Shown here: positions 8,028 to 14,451 of the stretch, in pieces | How the letters are laid out: each line of letters starts with the position of its first letter | How positions within the stretch are numbered: the first letter of the stretch is position 1 | DNA from: Gymnodinialimonas phycosphaerae | GTDB lineage: Bacteria > Pseudomonadota > Alphaproteobacteria > Rhodobacterales > Rhodobacteraceae | DNA: 16,240 nucleotides | Assembly: GCF_019195455.1 (NCBI RefSeq) | Contig: NZ_JAIMBW010000002.1 | Location: 1-16,240 of the forward strand | Direction: 5' to 3' | Program-made: the position numbers and the translations under genes | Notes under the pieces: model-generated | Database searches by the model: none | The model's input: only the letters and a program-made list of their open reading frames with translations | Told to the model about the DNA's origin: nothing

Positions 8028-8738
8028 TCACGGGTCGGCAGGGCGCCCGCGGGGGTCGATCAGCATGGCCAGCACCCAACCCGCAAGGAACCCCCCAAGG
8101 TGTGTCTGCCACGCCAGTTGACCATCAAGGGCCCAATACATCGCGATGTTGATCGCGATCAGCAGGGCGGCCACCCGCGCAATCGGCCACAACCCGGCGC
8201 GGGCTGTGAACCGATCCACGTAGGCCCAGGCCATCAGCCCCCCCGCAAGGCCGAACAAGGCCCCCGATGCGCCGACCATGGGCTGGATCGTCGTTGCCAA
8301 AAGCCCGTAGCCCGCCGCCCCGCCTATGGCGGTGCCAAGGTACAGCACAATGAACCGGAGCCGACCCACACGGGCGATGATTTCGGCCCCCAGCGACCAC
8401 AGGGTGATCATGTTCATGGCCAGATGCCCCGGTCCGCCATGCAGGCCCGCGTAACTGAGAAACATCGTATAGGGTTGCAGGGTGTAATTGGGATCCCACC
8501 CCTGCAGCAGGCCCGGCCAGAACCCATACCATTCATAGGCGGACTGGCGCAGGCGGGAGCTGCCCCAAAGACCATAGTCACTGCCCAGAAGCCCCAGTTC
8601 GACAATACTCATGAGGGCGACCATCGTCGCCAGAAGCCACGGCGCGGAGGGGTGGTATAGAGGCGCGGATGACGGCAGCGTCGGCCCGGCAGACAGGGTC
8701 TCGGCTTCATCGGTGGTGGTCTTGCGCGCGCGTGCCAT
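8028..8738 (-). CDS. Rhomboid family intramembrane serine protease
   Basis: 236 residues from ATG 8738 (MARARKTTTD); an in-frame TTG at 8756 would add six residues, and neither has a clear Shine-Dalgarno site. Rhomboid hallmarks are present in order: the GHLAMN motif in TM2 (H105 and N109), the catalytic serine in GASGALFG (S158), and the catalytic histidine in QTHLGGFLAGW (H213). Six hydrophobic segments fit the minimal bacterial rhomboid fold in the inner membrane. Rhomboids cleave single transmembrane segments of membrane proteins; the substrate here is unknown. It lies between a glycosyltransferase and the spike operon on the same strand, with ~180 bp and 240 bp gaps, so co-transcription is uncertain. 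The 240 bp to the spike-base start holds no convincing gene. Confidence 0.92.
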   Translation of the reverse strand: MARARKTTTDEAETLSAGPTLPSSAPLYHPSAPWLLATMVALMSIVELGLLGSDYGLWGSSRLRQSAYEWYGFWPGLLQGWDPNYTLQPYTMFLSYAGLHGGPGHLAMNMITLWSLGAEIIARVGRLRFIVLYLGTAIGGAAGYGLLATTIQPMVGASGALFGLAGGLMAWAYVDRFTARAGLWPIARVAALLIAINIAMYWALDGQLAWQTHLGGFLAGWVLAMLIDPRGRPADP

Positions 8739-8866
8739 TGGACAGACTTGACGCAACGGGTGCGGGGTCGCAAGGGATTGGATGTCTGCCTCCGTGTCAG
8801 GGCGGCCGGGGCGACGCTTTATCGTGGGGCGGATTGGGCCCGGATCCGGCGGTTCTTCAAACGGAG

Positions 8867-8896
8867 GCGCCGTAGGTATTCCGTGATCTACGGTGC
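8867..8896 (-). terminator. Candidate hairpin downstream of the glycosyltransferase
   Basis: Arms GCGCCGTAG (8867-8875) and CTACGGTGC (8888-8896) pair over nine positions with one G-U and a 12-base loop, 23 bp after the stop of the minus-strand glycosyltransferase. No clear T-run follows, so the call is weak. Confidence 0.25.
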
Positions 8897-8918
8897 GGCC
8901 CGATCGTGTGAGCGCCCG

Positions 8919-9851
8919 CTAGTATCCATCGATCCGCTGGTACGGGTTCGATTGCAGGTTGAACAGCCCACGCAGATATCCCCAAGCGCTGGCCAGGCTG
9001 AGCAGGCCTTTCGTCATCTGGTCCCGGCCCCTGCGCCGCCCAAAGAGCATCTGCCCCGTTCCCTGAACGATGCGCCCCAAACCCAGATACAGACACTGTC
9101 CGACCCGTGGTACAACGTAGCGCAGCTTGGATTGGCCGTGCATCCGCTCGATCATCACCCCACCACTGGCGCGGCGGATATTGCGCTGGATATGCCAGCT
9201 CAGGGTGGAGCGGTTGTCGGGATATTCCTCGAAGACCCGCGCCTCTTCGACCCAGATGACCTGTCCGCCTTTGCGGCTGAAGCGCAAAAAGAATTCCGTA
9301 TCCGACCCGCCGGTATATCGCATCTGTTCGTTCAATCGCATCGCCAGCCCGTCGGGGCGGAACAGGCGGGCTGCGACCATTGTGTTGTTGGTCGCGGCCG
9401 CGGGCAGGCGCGTCCCCGTCGCATGGCCTGCCCGGCCCGAGTGGGGCAGCCAGCCAGGGGCATTGGCCGGGTAGTCGCGTAATACTGGACCGGTCAGCAC
9501 CTCGGCGTCGGGATAGGTGTTGCGGGCTGCGGTGAAGGTTGTCAGCCAATCCTCAGCCACCCATTCGTCGTCATCGATGAAGATCAACCAGTCAAATCCG
9601 ATGCTCAGGGCCGTTTCTATCGCCCGGTTTCGGGCAAAGGGGATGCCCGGCTCGACCTCTTGGGCGTAATGGATATCCAGCCGATCCGTGAAGCTCATGA
9701 CGATATCGCGCGATTGCACCTCAGTATCGTTTTCGACCACCACGACGAAAACCGGCTCGGACATGCGGGCGATCGCAGGGCACAGGGAGGAGAGGCAGCG
9801 CGCCAGCATCTGTGGCCGTCCCCGCGTGCAGAGGGTAATGCAAATGCTCAT
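8919..9851 (-). CDS. Family 2 glycosyltransferase (ExoM-like)
   Basis: 310 residues. ATG 9851 was chosen because AGGAGC sits about seven bases upstream; an in-frame upstream start would add 11 residues without support. GT-A fold signs: beta1 MSICITLCTRGRPQMLARCL, acidic residue in VVVVENDTE, the PGIPFARNRAIE segment, then the metal-binding DDDE at ~93-96 (FIDDDEW), and a C-terminal acceptor region with GGSDTEFFLRF. The start resembles succinoglycan-type ExoM transferases, which add sugars to lipid-linked exopolysaccharide units at the cytoplasmic face of the inner membrane. Donor and acceptor sugars cannot be read from sequence. It is 180 bp upstream of the rhomboid gene on the same strand and about 190 bp from the start of the divergent gene fragment. 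Confidence 0.9.
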   Translation of the reverse strand: MSICITLCTRGRPQMLARCLSSLCPAIARMSEPVFVVVVENDTEVQSRDIVMSFTDRLDIHYAQEVEPGIPFARNRAIETALSIGFDWLIFIDDDEWVAEDWLTTFTAARNTYPDAEVLTGPVLRDYPANAPGWLPHSGRAGHATGTRLPAAATNNTMVAARLFRPDGLAMRLNEQMRYTGGSDTEFFLRFSRKGGQVIWVEEARVFEEYPDNRSTLSWHIQRNIRRASGGVMIERMHGQSKLRYVVPRVGQCLYLGLGRIVQGTGQMLFGRRRGRDQMTKGLLSLASAWGYLRGLFNLQSNPYQRIDGY

Positions 9852-9988
9852 CGGCGCTCCTGTGCCTGGCTTTAATCCGTGCAATCGATAGCCTGGATCA
9901 CCCAGGGCTCCAAGATATTGGTCGTACCCCGTAAATGCGGCGGTTTCTCGACGTCTGCAAAGATCGTCGATGCGGACGTCTCGCGACC

Positions 9989-9997
9989 TGATATAAT
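9989..9997 (+). promoter_or_regulatory. Extended -10 promoter for the gene fragment at 10043
   Basis: TG-A-TATAAT is a perfect -10 hexamer (9992-9997) with the extended TG dinucleotide. It lies 45 bp before an ATG that has an AAAGGAT ribosome-binding site. No good -35 is seen, which extended -10 promoters tolerate. It stands out against the surrounding GC-rich DNA. Confidence 0.55.
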
Positions 9998-10042
9998 ATG
10001 TTCGGACGCAGCCATCGTGTCACTGTCTAAAGGATAAGCCCC

Positions 10043-10435
10043 ATGACACGCCCCCGGATCGCGATCTGTTTCTTCGGGATTACACGATCGCTCCGCCATA
10101 CAATCGAGACGATCGAAGCCAATGTTCTGGCCCCGGCCTGCAAGCAGGGCGCGGTGACGGTCTTGTCGCATTTCTTCGAGCAGACCCAGATCGACAATCC
10201 CCGGTCCGGTGAGAGCGGTACGTTGGACGTGGAGGAGCACAAACTCCTGCCCAATGACTGGCTTGAGCTGGAGCCCCCCGGAACCGGGCTTGAGCAGTGG
10301 GATTTCGAAGGGTTGAAACAGCATGGGGACCGCTGGAATGACGATTTCCGCTCGTTGCGCAACCTGATGCAGCAACAGCATTCGTTGCATCGGGTGACGG
10401 GGGCTGCACTTCAGACTGACCCTGATCTGGTGATC
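10043..10435 (+). pseudogene. 5' fragment of an unidentified (polysaccharide-cluster type) gene, 3' end deleted
   Basis: ATG 10043, with AAAGGAT upstream and an extended -10 promoter, opens a normal-looking protein of about 131 residues (MTRPRIAICFFGITRSLRHT, continuing to DPDLVI). Beyond that the frame stays open to 11068 only because it reads the antisense of the glycosyltransferase on the other strand: the composition shifts to Ser/Arg-rich and loses structure. The FFGITRSL start resembles uncharacterised proteins of exopolysaccharide or capsule loci, where full proteins are longer, but I cannot name the family. The fragment probably makes a chimeric, non-functional product if translated. 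See the junction at 10429-10435. Confidence 0.65.
10429..10435. other. Probable deletion junction joining two 3'-truncated convergent genes
   Basis: The bases GGTGATC fit both genes: GAT-CTG-GTG-ATC (DLVI) of the plus-strand gene and, on the minus strand, ATG-ATC-ACC (MIT) of the glycosyltransferase, where related enzymes would continue Pro-Asp-Ala. On either side of this point the plausible protein sequence switches strand. A short shared sequence suggests microhomology-mediated deletion of the two 3' ends and everything between; the exact base is inferred. Confidence 0.5.
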
Positions 10436-10766
10436 ATCGGCCGATACCCCATCTGGGCCGCGCGCAGGCAGAGATCGGCCTCCTCCCCATACATGAAGTA
10501 TTTCAGATCGAACCCCCCCAGCCTCTGCCACAACTCCCGCTGGATCAGCAGAAAACACCCGACCACGATGTCGACCTCACGCACGCTGTCGCGCTTCCAG
10601 CCGCCGATGGCCTCTGGGTTGAAAAACTCGGATCCGCGAAACAGCGCGTCCAACCGGATCGCGCGGCATAACATGCTCCACGGCGTGATCCGGTTCCAGC
10701 ACGAGGCAATGTTCAGGCTGCCGTCCGCAAACACCGTGCGCCCGCCCCAGATGCCCGCCTGCGGGG

Positions 10767-10784
10767 TTTCGCGCGCGAAACCGA
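10767..10784. other. parS-like 18-bp palindrome, site 1 (inside glycosyltransferase coding sequence)
   Basis: GGTTTCGCGCGCGAAACC is a perfect palindrome identical to the copy between parA and parB. It lies within the truncated glycosyltransferase, encoding Gly-Phe-Ala-Arg-Glu-Thr. Identity with the par-locus copy argues that it is a ParB-binding site or a recruited one. Confidence 0.6.
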
Positions 10785-11144
10785 CCAAATTGTCCACCGC
10801 CCCCGCATGGCATTCCGTATCGGGGTTGAGCAGCAGCAGAAACTCGGTGTCCACCTGGGCTGCCACCACGTTGTTGGCCTTGGCAAAGCCCAGATTTTCG
10901 TCGGAACGGATCAGCTCGACCCGGTCCTCATGGGCAAAGGCCTCGGCGATTGCATCGGCAGAGCCATCGCTGGACGCGTTATCCAGAACCACCAGCCTGA
11001 AGGATGTCTGCCGCGTCGTCTCCAGACACGTGCGGATCGCGGTCAGGGTCAGGTCGCGGGTGTTATAGCTGACCATGATGATGGTCAGGATTGGATCGGC
11101 AGACGTCATGTCAAATGTAACTCTCTCGCTTAAGAGTGCCTCGC

Positions 11145-11160
11145 GTTTCACACGCGAAAC
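11145..11160. other. parS-like palindrome, site 2 (degenerate)
   Basis: GTTTCACACGCGAAAC matches the 16-bp core of the other sites with two changes in the left half. It lies upstream of the truncated glycosyltransferase start, between it and the 35-bp repeat array. Confidence 0.5.
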
Positions 11161-11221
11161 GGTCCGTGTTCCAGTGGTTTTTGGTGAGGGGGTCTTCTGT
11201 TTCGCACCCATCCTTCGCACC

Positions 11222-11370
11222 TTGAGCGGATTCCTTATGCGCTACCGCTGCGCTACTTGAGCGGATTCCTTATGCGCTACCGCTTCGCTACTTGAGCGGG
11301 CTCTTTATGCGCTACCGCTGCGCTACTTGAGCGCGTTCTTTATGCGCTACCGCTTCGCTACTTGAGCGCG
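11222..11370. repeat. 35-bp tandem repeat array at the 3' end of repA
   Basis: Four full units start at 11222, 11257, 11292 and 11327 and a partial fifth at 11362, spaced exactly 35 bp. Each unit begins TTGAGCG, has a variable 6-7 bases, then TTATGCGCTACCGCT, G or T, CGCTAC. The G/T choice alternates unit by unit. The last unit overlaps the repA stop codon region. There are no variable spacers. The CGCT-ACTTG-AGCG portion can form small hairpins, extended to five-base stems where the copies carry GCGCT..AGCGC. Function is unknown: candidates are a Rep-binding array, a terminator-like block or a product of slippage. Confidence 0.95.
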
Positions 11371-12365
11371 TGTTTCTTCACCCATCCCAAAAACGCCTTG
11401 TCGGGCGAACGCAGGCGCGGACGCCCCGTCGCCGCCCAAACCCCACGCCAGTTTGCCTCCAGCGCATAGACGTCCCAGCCCGGTGCGATCGCGCGGGCCT
11501 GCTCCAGGGCGTCCGGCGACAGCACCGGGCCTGTGCCAATATCCTCGACCACCGCGCGGGGCGTGATGCGGATCAGATCACCGGGCTCTTCGACCAGCTC
11601 GTAATCGGGCAGGCGATCGCTCTTGATGATCTCGCGCAACATCGCGCGGAAGACCCTGATGGGCGAATTAGAGCCTGATTTTTTCGCCAGCACGGCCACA
11701 GATACCTGCCAGGCGGGCTGCGCCCCGCAATGCTTGCGCGCGATCTCGTAGAGCCGCCGCTCCAGGGGTTTGCGCAAAGAGAAATACTCGCGGCTCAGCG
11801 TCAGGACAGACTTGGACAGCACCGCATTATAGAGCCAATCGGACAACGTCACCGACACGCTGATCATCCGGCCGCCGCCCCTTTTTGTGTCCCGTGTCTT
11901 GCGCACGATCTCCCAGGCCTCGATCAGACCGAAGCCCGAGGTCACCTCAACCGGGTCCGCCTTGGGGCCGGTCGCGATGTTGGTGGTGATCCGCGTGCCC
12001 GCCAGCCGCTCGAACGCGTCCTTGAGGCGGCGGTACGCATCGCCCGAGGTCTCGCGGCCCGTGGCCAGCAGCAGGTCATGGGCCGTCAGCGTCAGCGTCC
12101 GCGAGGTCGCGCGGCCGACGTTGATCGCCGCCATCAGCTGGCTGATGCAGAAGATCAGGATATCGGCGTCGAAGATCGTGGCGCGGCCCTTCACGCTTGG
12201 CGTGATGGTGATTTCGGTGCCGCGATGCTCGTAGGACAGGATCCGGCGATCGGGCCGGGTGGAAAGCGAGAAGATCGGATGCTCCATGCTCGCCAGATCG
12301 TGCTTGGGCACGGCCGCGAAGAAATCGCAGACGAAGAAATCGCGCGTGGTGGGTTGGGGGGTCAT
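11358..12365 (-). CDS. repA: RepA-type plasmid replication initiator (RPA family)
   Basis: 335 residues from ATG 12365, preceded by AGGAGAGG about ten bases upstream. The N-terminus (RDFFVCDFFAAVPKHDLASMEHPIFSLS) and the core (ILIFCISQLMAA, LLLATGRETSGDAYRRLKDAFERLAGT, LSREYFSLRKPLERRLYEIARKHCG) fit the replication initiator protein A family common on alphaproteobacterial, especially Rhodobacterales, plasmids. The tandem winged-helix arrangement implied binds iterons and opens the origin together with DnaA. The ending, WVKKHALK, is basic. It is divergent from parA across a 531-bp region with iterons and a DnaA box. A leader hairpin (12398-12412) lies just upstream and a 35-bp repeat array overlaps its 3' end. 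Length is normal for the family and no damage is seen. Confidence 0.92.
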   Translation of the reverse strand: MTPQPTTRDFFVCDFFAAVPKHDLASMEHPIFSLSTRPDRRILSYEHRGTEITITPSVKGRATIFDADILIFCISQLMAAINVGRATSRTLTLTAHDLLLATGRETSGDAYRRLKDAFERLAGTRITTNIATGPKADPVEVTSGFGLIEAWEIVRKTRDTKRGGGRMISVSVTLSDWLYNAVLSKSVLTLSREYFSLRKPLERRLYEIARKHCGAQPAWQVSVAVLAKKSGSNSPIRVFRAMLREIIKSDRLPDYELVEEPGDLIRITPRAVVEDIGTGPVLSPDALEQARAIAPGWDVYALEANWRGVWAATGRPRLRSPDKAFLGWVKKHALK

Positions 12366-12397
12366 GCTGCTCGAACCCTCTCCTGTTATATACGTCC

Positions 12398-12412
12398 CTG
12401 CCCTTTGGGCAG
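12398..12412. promoter_or_regulatory. Stem-loop in the repA leader / possible antisense terminator
   Basis: CTGCCC-TTT-GGGCAG is a perfect six-pair hairpin. On the plus strand it is followed by TGTTTTATT, giving a terminator-like shape for transcripts antisense to repA. On the minus strand it would lie in the repA mRNA leader, about 15 bases before the ribosome-binding site. Either role could affect copy control; neither is proven. Confidence 0.35.
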
Positions 12413-12424
12413 TGTTTTATTGGC

Positions 12425-12443
12425 CTACCGCTTCCGGCTACCT
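12425..12443 (+). repeat. Degenerate relative of the 35-bp repeat core, upstream of repA
   Basis: CTACCGCTTCCGGCTACCT matches the array core CTACCGCTTCGCTACTT apart from a two-base insertion and one substitution. It lies 60 bp before the repA start, on the opposite side of repA from the array. Confidence 0.45.
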
Positions 12444-12485
12444 GGGGCCGGTTTTGTAACCTGTCGTCGGTTCCGTTTCTGCGCC

Positions 12486-12514
12486 CGCGCTCAAATAGGC
12501 GGAAGCGGTCGCGC
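12486..12514 (-). repeat. Second degenerate relative of the 35-bp repeat, opposite orientation
   Basis: Read on the plus strand, CGCGCTCAAATAGG followed by CGGAAGCGGTCGCGC resembles the complement of the array unit (CGCGCTCAAGTAGCG, then AAGCGGTAGCGC), with two short insertions and about two substitutions. Together with the 12425 copy it places the motif in both orientations upstream of repA. Confidence 0.45.
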
Positions 12515-12547
12515 AAATCAGAACTCGTGGTTTCATTTACGCCTAAG

Positions 12548-12556
12548 TTATCCACA
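12548..12556 (+). promoter_or_regulatory. DnaA box
   Basis: TTATCCACA is a perfect match to the high-affinity DnaA box and lies 34 bp before the first iteron. Confidence 0.85.
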
Positions 12557-12590
12557 GGCGTGCGCGGGGTCCATGATTCCTTGACCTGTC

Positions 12591-12656
12591 ATCGGGGGAT
12601 CGGAGTCGCTTCAGCGGGGTTTCAGAGTCGCCCTATCGGGGGATCAGAGTCACCCT
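12591..12656 (+). repeat. Three adjoining 22-bp iterons
   Basis: Units 12591-12612, 12613-12634 and 12635-12656 share the pattern A-T/G-CGGGG, then TC-A/G-GAGTC-G/A-C, ending CCT in the last two. They abut with no spacer, two helical turns apart. The third is closest to the first at its start and to the second at its end. They are the likely RepA-binding sites. Confidence 0.8.
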
Positions 12657-12853
12657 GTCTCAAAGAATGCCCTGCAAGATGTTGAAGCCATGGACCTTTC
12701 TCAAAGCGTGTCCGTTCCGTAACTGAATCAATAACAGAAAAATAACAGGGCTATTCAGCGCAAAGCCCCTGCCCTACCCTGAAGTCCCATGGCTCCCCCC
12801 TTGTTTGCTTAGAAAAAGCGCTTTGATGTGCGGACATTGCTTGCATGTTACAG

Positions 12854-12884
12854 GTTTTCGCGTACCTTAAGGAAAACATATAAC
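12854..12884 (+). promoter_or_regulatory. Candidate parA promoter/operator
   Basis: An imperfect inverted repeat, GTTTTC (12854-12859) and GAAAAC (12872-12877), encloses the palindrome CCTTAAGG. It is followed by TATAAC (12879-12884), a possible -10, 12 bp before the parA ATG. The position suits autoregulation by ParA. The -35 is weak and the short distance to the ATG makes the -10 call doubtful. Confidence 0.3.
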
Positions 12885-12896
12885 ACGAGGGCGGAA

Positions 12897-14279
12897 ATGA
12901 GCAGCTTGCCTCCCTATTTCAACATCTCGCCCGAGAAGGCGCTGGACGATCTGGGCGATCCCAAGGGGACAGCGGATTTCTCTGCCTTGGCCGATGCCTG
13001 TGCCAAAGGTCGCGCTGATCTGTCCAGTCGGGGCCTGGATGAAACCGGCACCCGCACCCTGCGCCTGTTTTCCACCTGGGAGATCACCAAATACCTGATC
13101 CCCGTGGCCCCTGCCCATTTCCGCCGGGTGTTGCGCCAGAACCCCAACTTGCCCCAAGGCACATCCGAGACCGAGGGAGGGGCCAAGTGGTTTACCCTCG
13201 ACGACGTGTTGCGCCTGCGCGCCCATTTCGGAGCAGAGGGGTCCAAGGCGAAGGAGTACCTGCCCTACCGACCCAAAGGCCTGCCCGCCAAGATCGTTGC
13301 CGTGGCCAATTTCAAGGGCGGCGTGGGCAAGACCTCCACCGCCGCGCATCTGGCGATGTCAGCGGCGCTGGATGGCTACAAGGTGCTGGTGGTGGATCTG
13401 GACAGCCAGGGCTCCATGACATCGATTTTCGGCGGCAAGGTCGAAGATGAATGGGGCACGGTCTTCCCGCTGCTGGCGCGCCACTACGCGCAGGCGCTGA
13501 GGGCCGAGAACCAGCGCCGCATGGACCGGGGCGAAGCGCCGCAACCGCTGGATGAGACGCTGTCCGAGGCGGTGGATATGACGGCGCAGGACGTGATCCG
13601 TTCCACCCATTGGCCGAACATCGACCTGATCGGCGCGCAGCTGAATTTGTACTGGTCCGAATTTCAGATCCCGGTCTGGCGCATGGCCACGCGCGGCTGG
13701 AAGCTTTGGGAGGCTCTGTCCGGCAGTTTAGAGGCTGACGGCGTGCTGGATGACTATGACATCGTCTTCGTCGATACGCCCCCTGCCCTGGGCTACCTCA
13801 CGATCAATGGACTGGCGGCGGCGGATATCCTTCTGGTGCCGTTTGGCGCCTCGTTCCTGGAGTTCGACAGCACCGGGCGCTTTTTCGACATGCTCCACGC
13901 CACCTTCGCCTCCATCGAGGAGGGGGAAAATATGGCCGCCCGCGCCTTGGGCCGCGACGAGATGCGGTTTGAGTGGGACGCGGTGCGCGCGGTCCTCACG
14001 CGCTATGACGGCAGCCAGCAGGCGGAAATGGCGGCCTTGATCAGTGCGCATATGGGCGAGGTTCTCAGCCCCCACCGCCAGGACTTCACCGCGCTGATCG
14101 GCCAGGCGGGTGAGCAGGTCCACGGTATCTACGAGGCCGATTACCGCGATTTCAACCGCGAAACCTATGCGCGCGGCCGCGCCACCTTTGATGAGACCTA
14201 TGCGGGCTTCAAGAAGCTGCTTCTGGGGATCTGGCGCCGGGAAGAATTGGACGCGGCGGCGGAACAGGCGGCGGAGTGA
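12897..14279 (+). CDS. parA: ParA-type plasmid partition ATPase
   Basis: 460 residues. ATG 12897 follows GAGGG by about six bases; upstream in-frame GTG 12828 would add 23 unsupported residues. A DNA-binding N-terminal region (~50-112, with STWEITKYLIPVAPAHFRRVL and WFTLDDVLRLRAHF) suggests a type Ia ParA that represses its own operon. The deviant Walker A KGGVGKTS is at 140-147, VDLDSQGS at 166-173, and Walker B DIVFVDTPPALG at 288-299. It binds ATP and DNA nonspecifically and moves ParB-bound plasmid copies over the nucleoid. It starts a parA-parB operon and is divergent from repA. Length (about 400-480) is normal for large plasmid ParA proteins. The 172-bp gap to parB holds a parS-like palindrome. 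Confidence 0.95.
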   Translation: MSSLPPYFNISPEKALDDLGDPKGTADFSALADACAKGRADLSSRGLDETGTRTLRLFSTWEITKYLIPVAPAHFRRVLRQNPNLPQGTSETEGGAKWFTLDDVLRLRAHFGAEGSKAKEYLPYRPKGLPAKIVAVANFKGGVGKTSTAAHLAMSAALDGYKVLVVDLDSQGSMTSIFGGKVEDEWGTVFPLLARHYAQALRAENQRRMDRGEAPQPLDETLSEAVDMTAQDVIRSTHWPNIDLIGAQLNLYWSEFQIPVWRMATRGWKLWEALSGSLEADGVLDDYDIVFVDTPPALGYLTINGLAAADILLVPFGASFLEFDSTGRFFDMLHATFASIEEGENMAARALGRDEMRFEWDAVRAVLTRYDGSQQAEMAALISAHMGEVLSPHRQDFTALIGQAGEQVHGIYEADYRDFNRETYARGRATFDETYAGFKKLLLGIWRREELDAAAEQAAE

Positions 14280-14339
14280 AGGGGAAGTTCATTCCTGGCC
14301 CAACGCCCTTTTGGGTACCTGGAGGCCGGGGCACCGAAC

Positions 14340-14357
14340 GGTTTCGCGCGCGAAACC
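14340..14357. other. parS-like 18-bp palindrome, site 3 (between parA and parB)
   Basis: GGTTTCGCGCGCGAAACC, a perfect palindrome, lies 61 bp after the parA stop and 94 bp before parB. It is identical to site 1. Location inside the par operon makes it the strongest centromere candidate. Confidence 0.75.
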
Positions 14358-14451
14358 GCAACAGCCTGGCGCCCATGGTAGGATGCAAAATGTCTATTCG
14401 GGGCCTGTCGCGCGTTGCGCTGTCTTGGGCCGGATATCAGGAGGGGCCATT

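Larger units (their letters stand above)
10411..11109 (-). pseudogene. 3'-truncated family 2 glycosyltransferase (rhamnosyltransferase/WbbL-like)
   Basis: 232 residues from ATG 11109 (MTSADPILTIIMVSYNTRDL). The frame continues 37 codons further upstream into a basic segment that contains a palindrome, and the internal ATG fits the family start better. Typical features are VVLDNASSDGS (~41-50), ENLGFAKANN (71-80), the NPDTE metal site (95-99), GIWGGRTVFADGS, and VVGCFLLIQRELWQRLGGFD followed by YGEEADLCLRA. Such enzymes transfer rhamnose or a similar sugar onto a lipid-linked precursor. Homologues run on for roughly 40-80 residues after the RPMIT point; here the frame ends six residues later (..RSGSV) in the antisense of the neighbouring fragment. 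The catalytic core is present, so partial activity cannot be excluded, but the C-terminal helices are lost. Confidence 0.75.
12541..12760. other. Presumed origin of replication (oriV)
   Basis: This segment of the 531-bp gap between the divergent repA and parA starts combines a DnaA box, three tandem 22-bp iterons and an A-rich stretch around 12723-12758. The A-rich part has two AATAACAG copies 11 bp apart, enclosed by the inverted pair CTGAAT and ATTCAG, and is a candidate unwinding element. The combination is the standard layout of an iteron plasmid origin. No gene is supported in the gap. Confidence 0.75.

Noticed and set aside
10436..11068. In-frame continuation of the plus-strand fragment to a 341-codon frame
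   Set aside because: It is the antisense of the glycosyltransferase; composition changes abruptly at the junction.
11110..11220. 37-codon N-terminal extension of the truncated glycosyltransferase
   Set aside because: It is basic, low-similarity sequence covering a parS-like palindrome; the family begins at the internal ATG.
11222..11370. 35-bp repeats considered as a CRISPR array
   Set aside because: Units are contiguous with no unique spacers, and no cas genes are present.
12076..12555. 159-codon minus-strand frame overlapping the repA start and leader
   Set aside because: It is in a different frame from repA, Arg-rich, and covers leader hairpin and repeat motifs; no coding signs.
14110..14451. 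N-terminal extension of parB
   Set aside because: It overlaps parA out of frame and runs through the palindrome; the ATG at 14452 with AGGAGGGG is the clear start.
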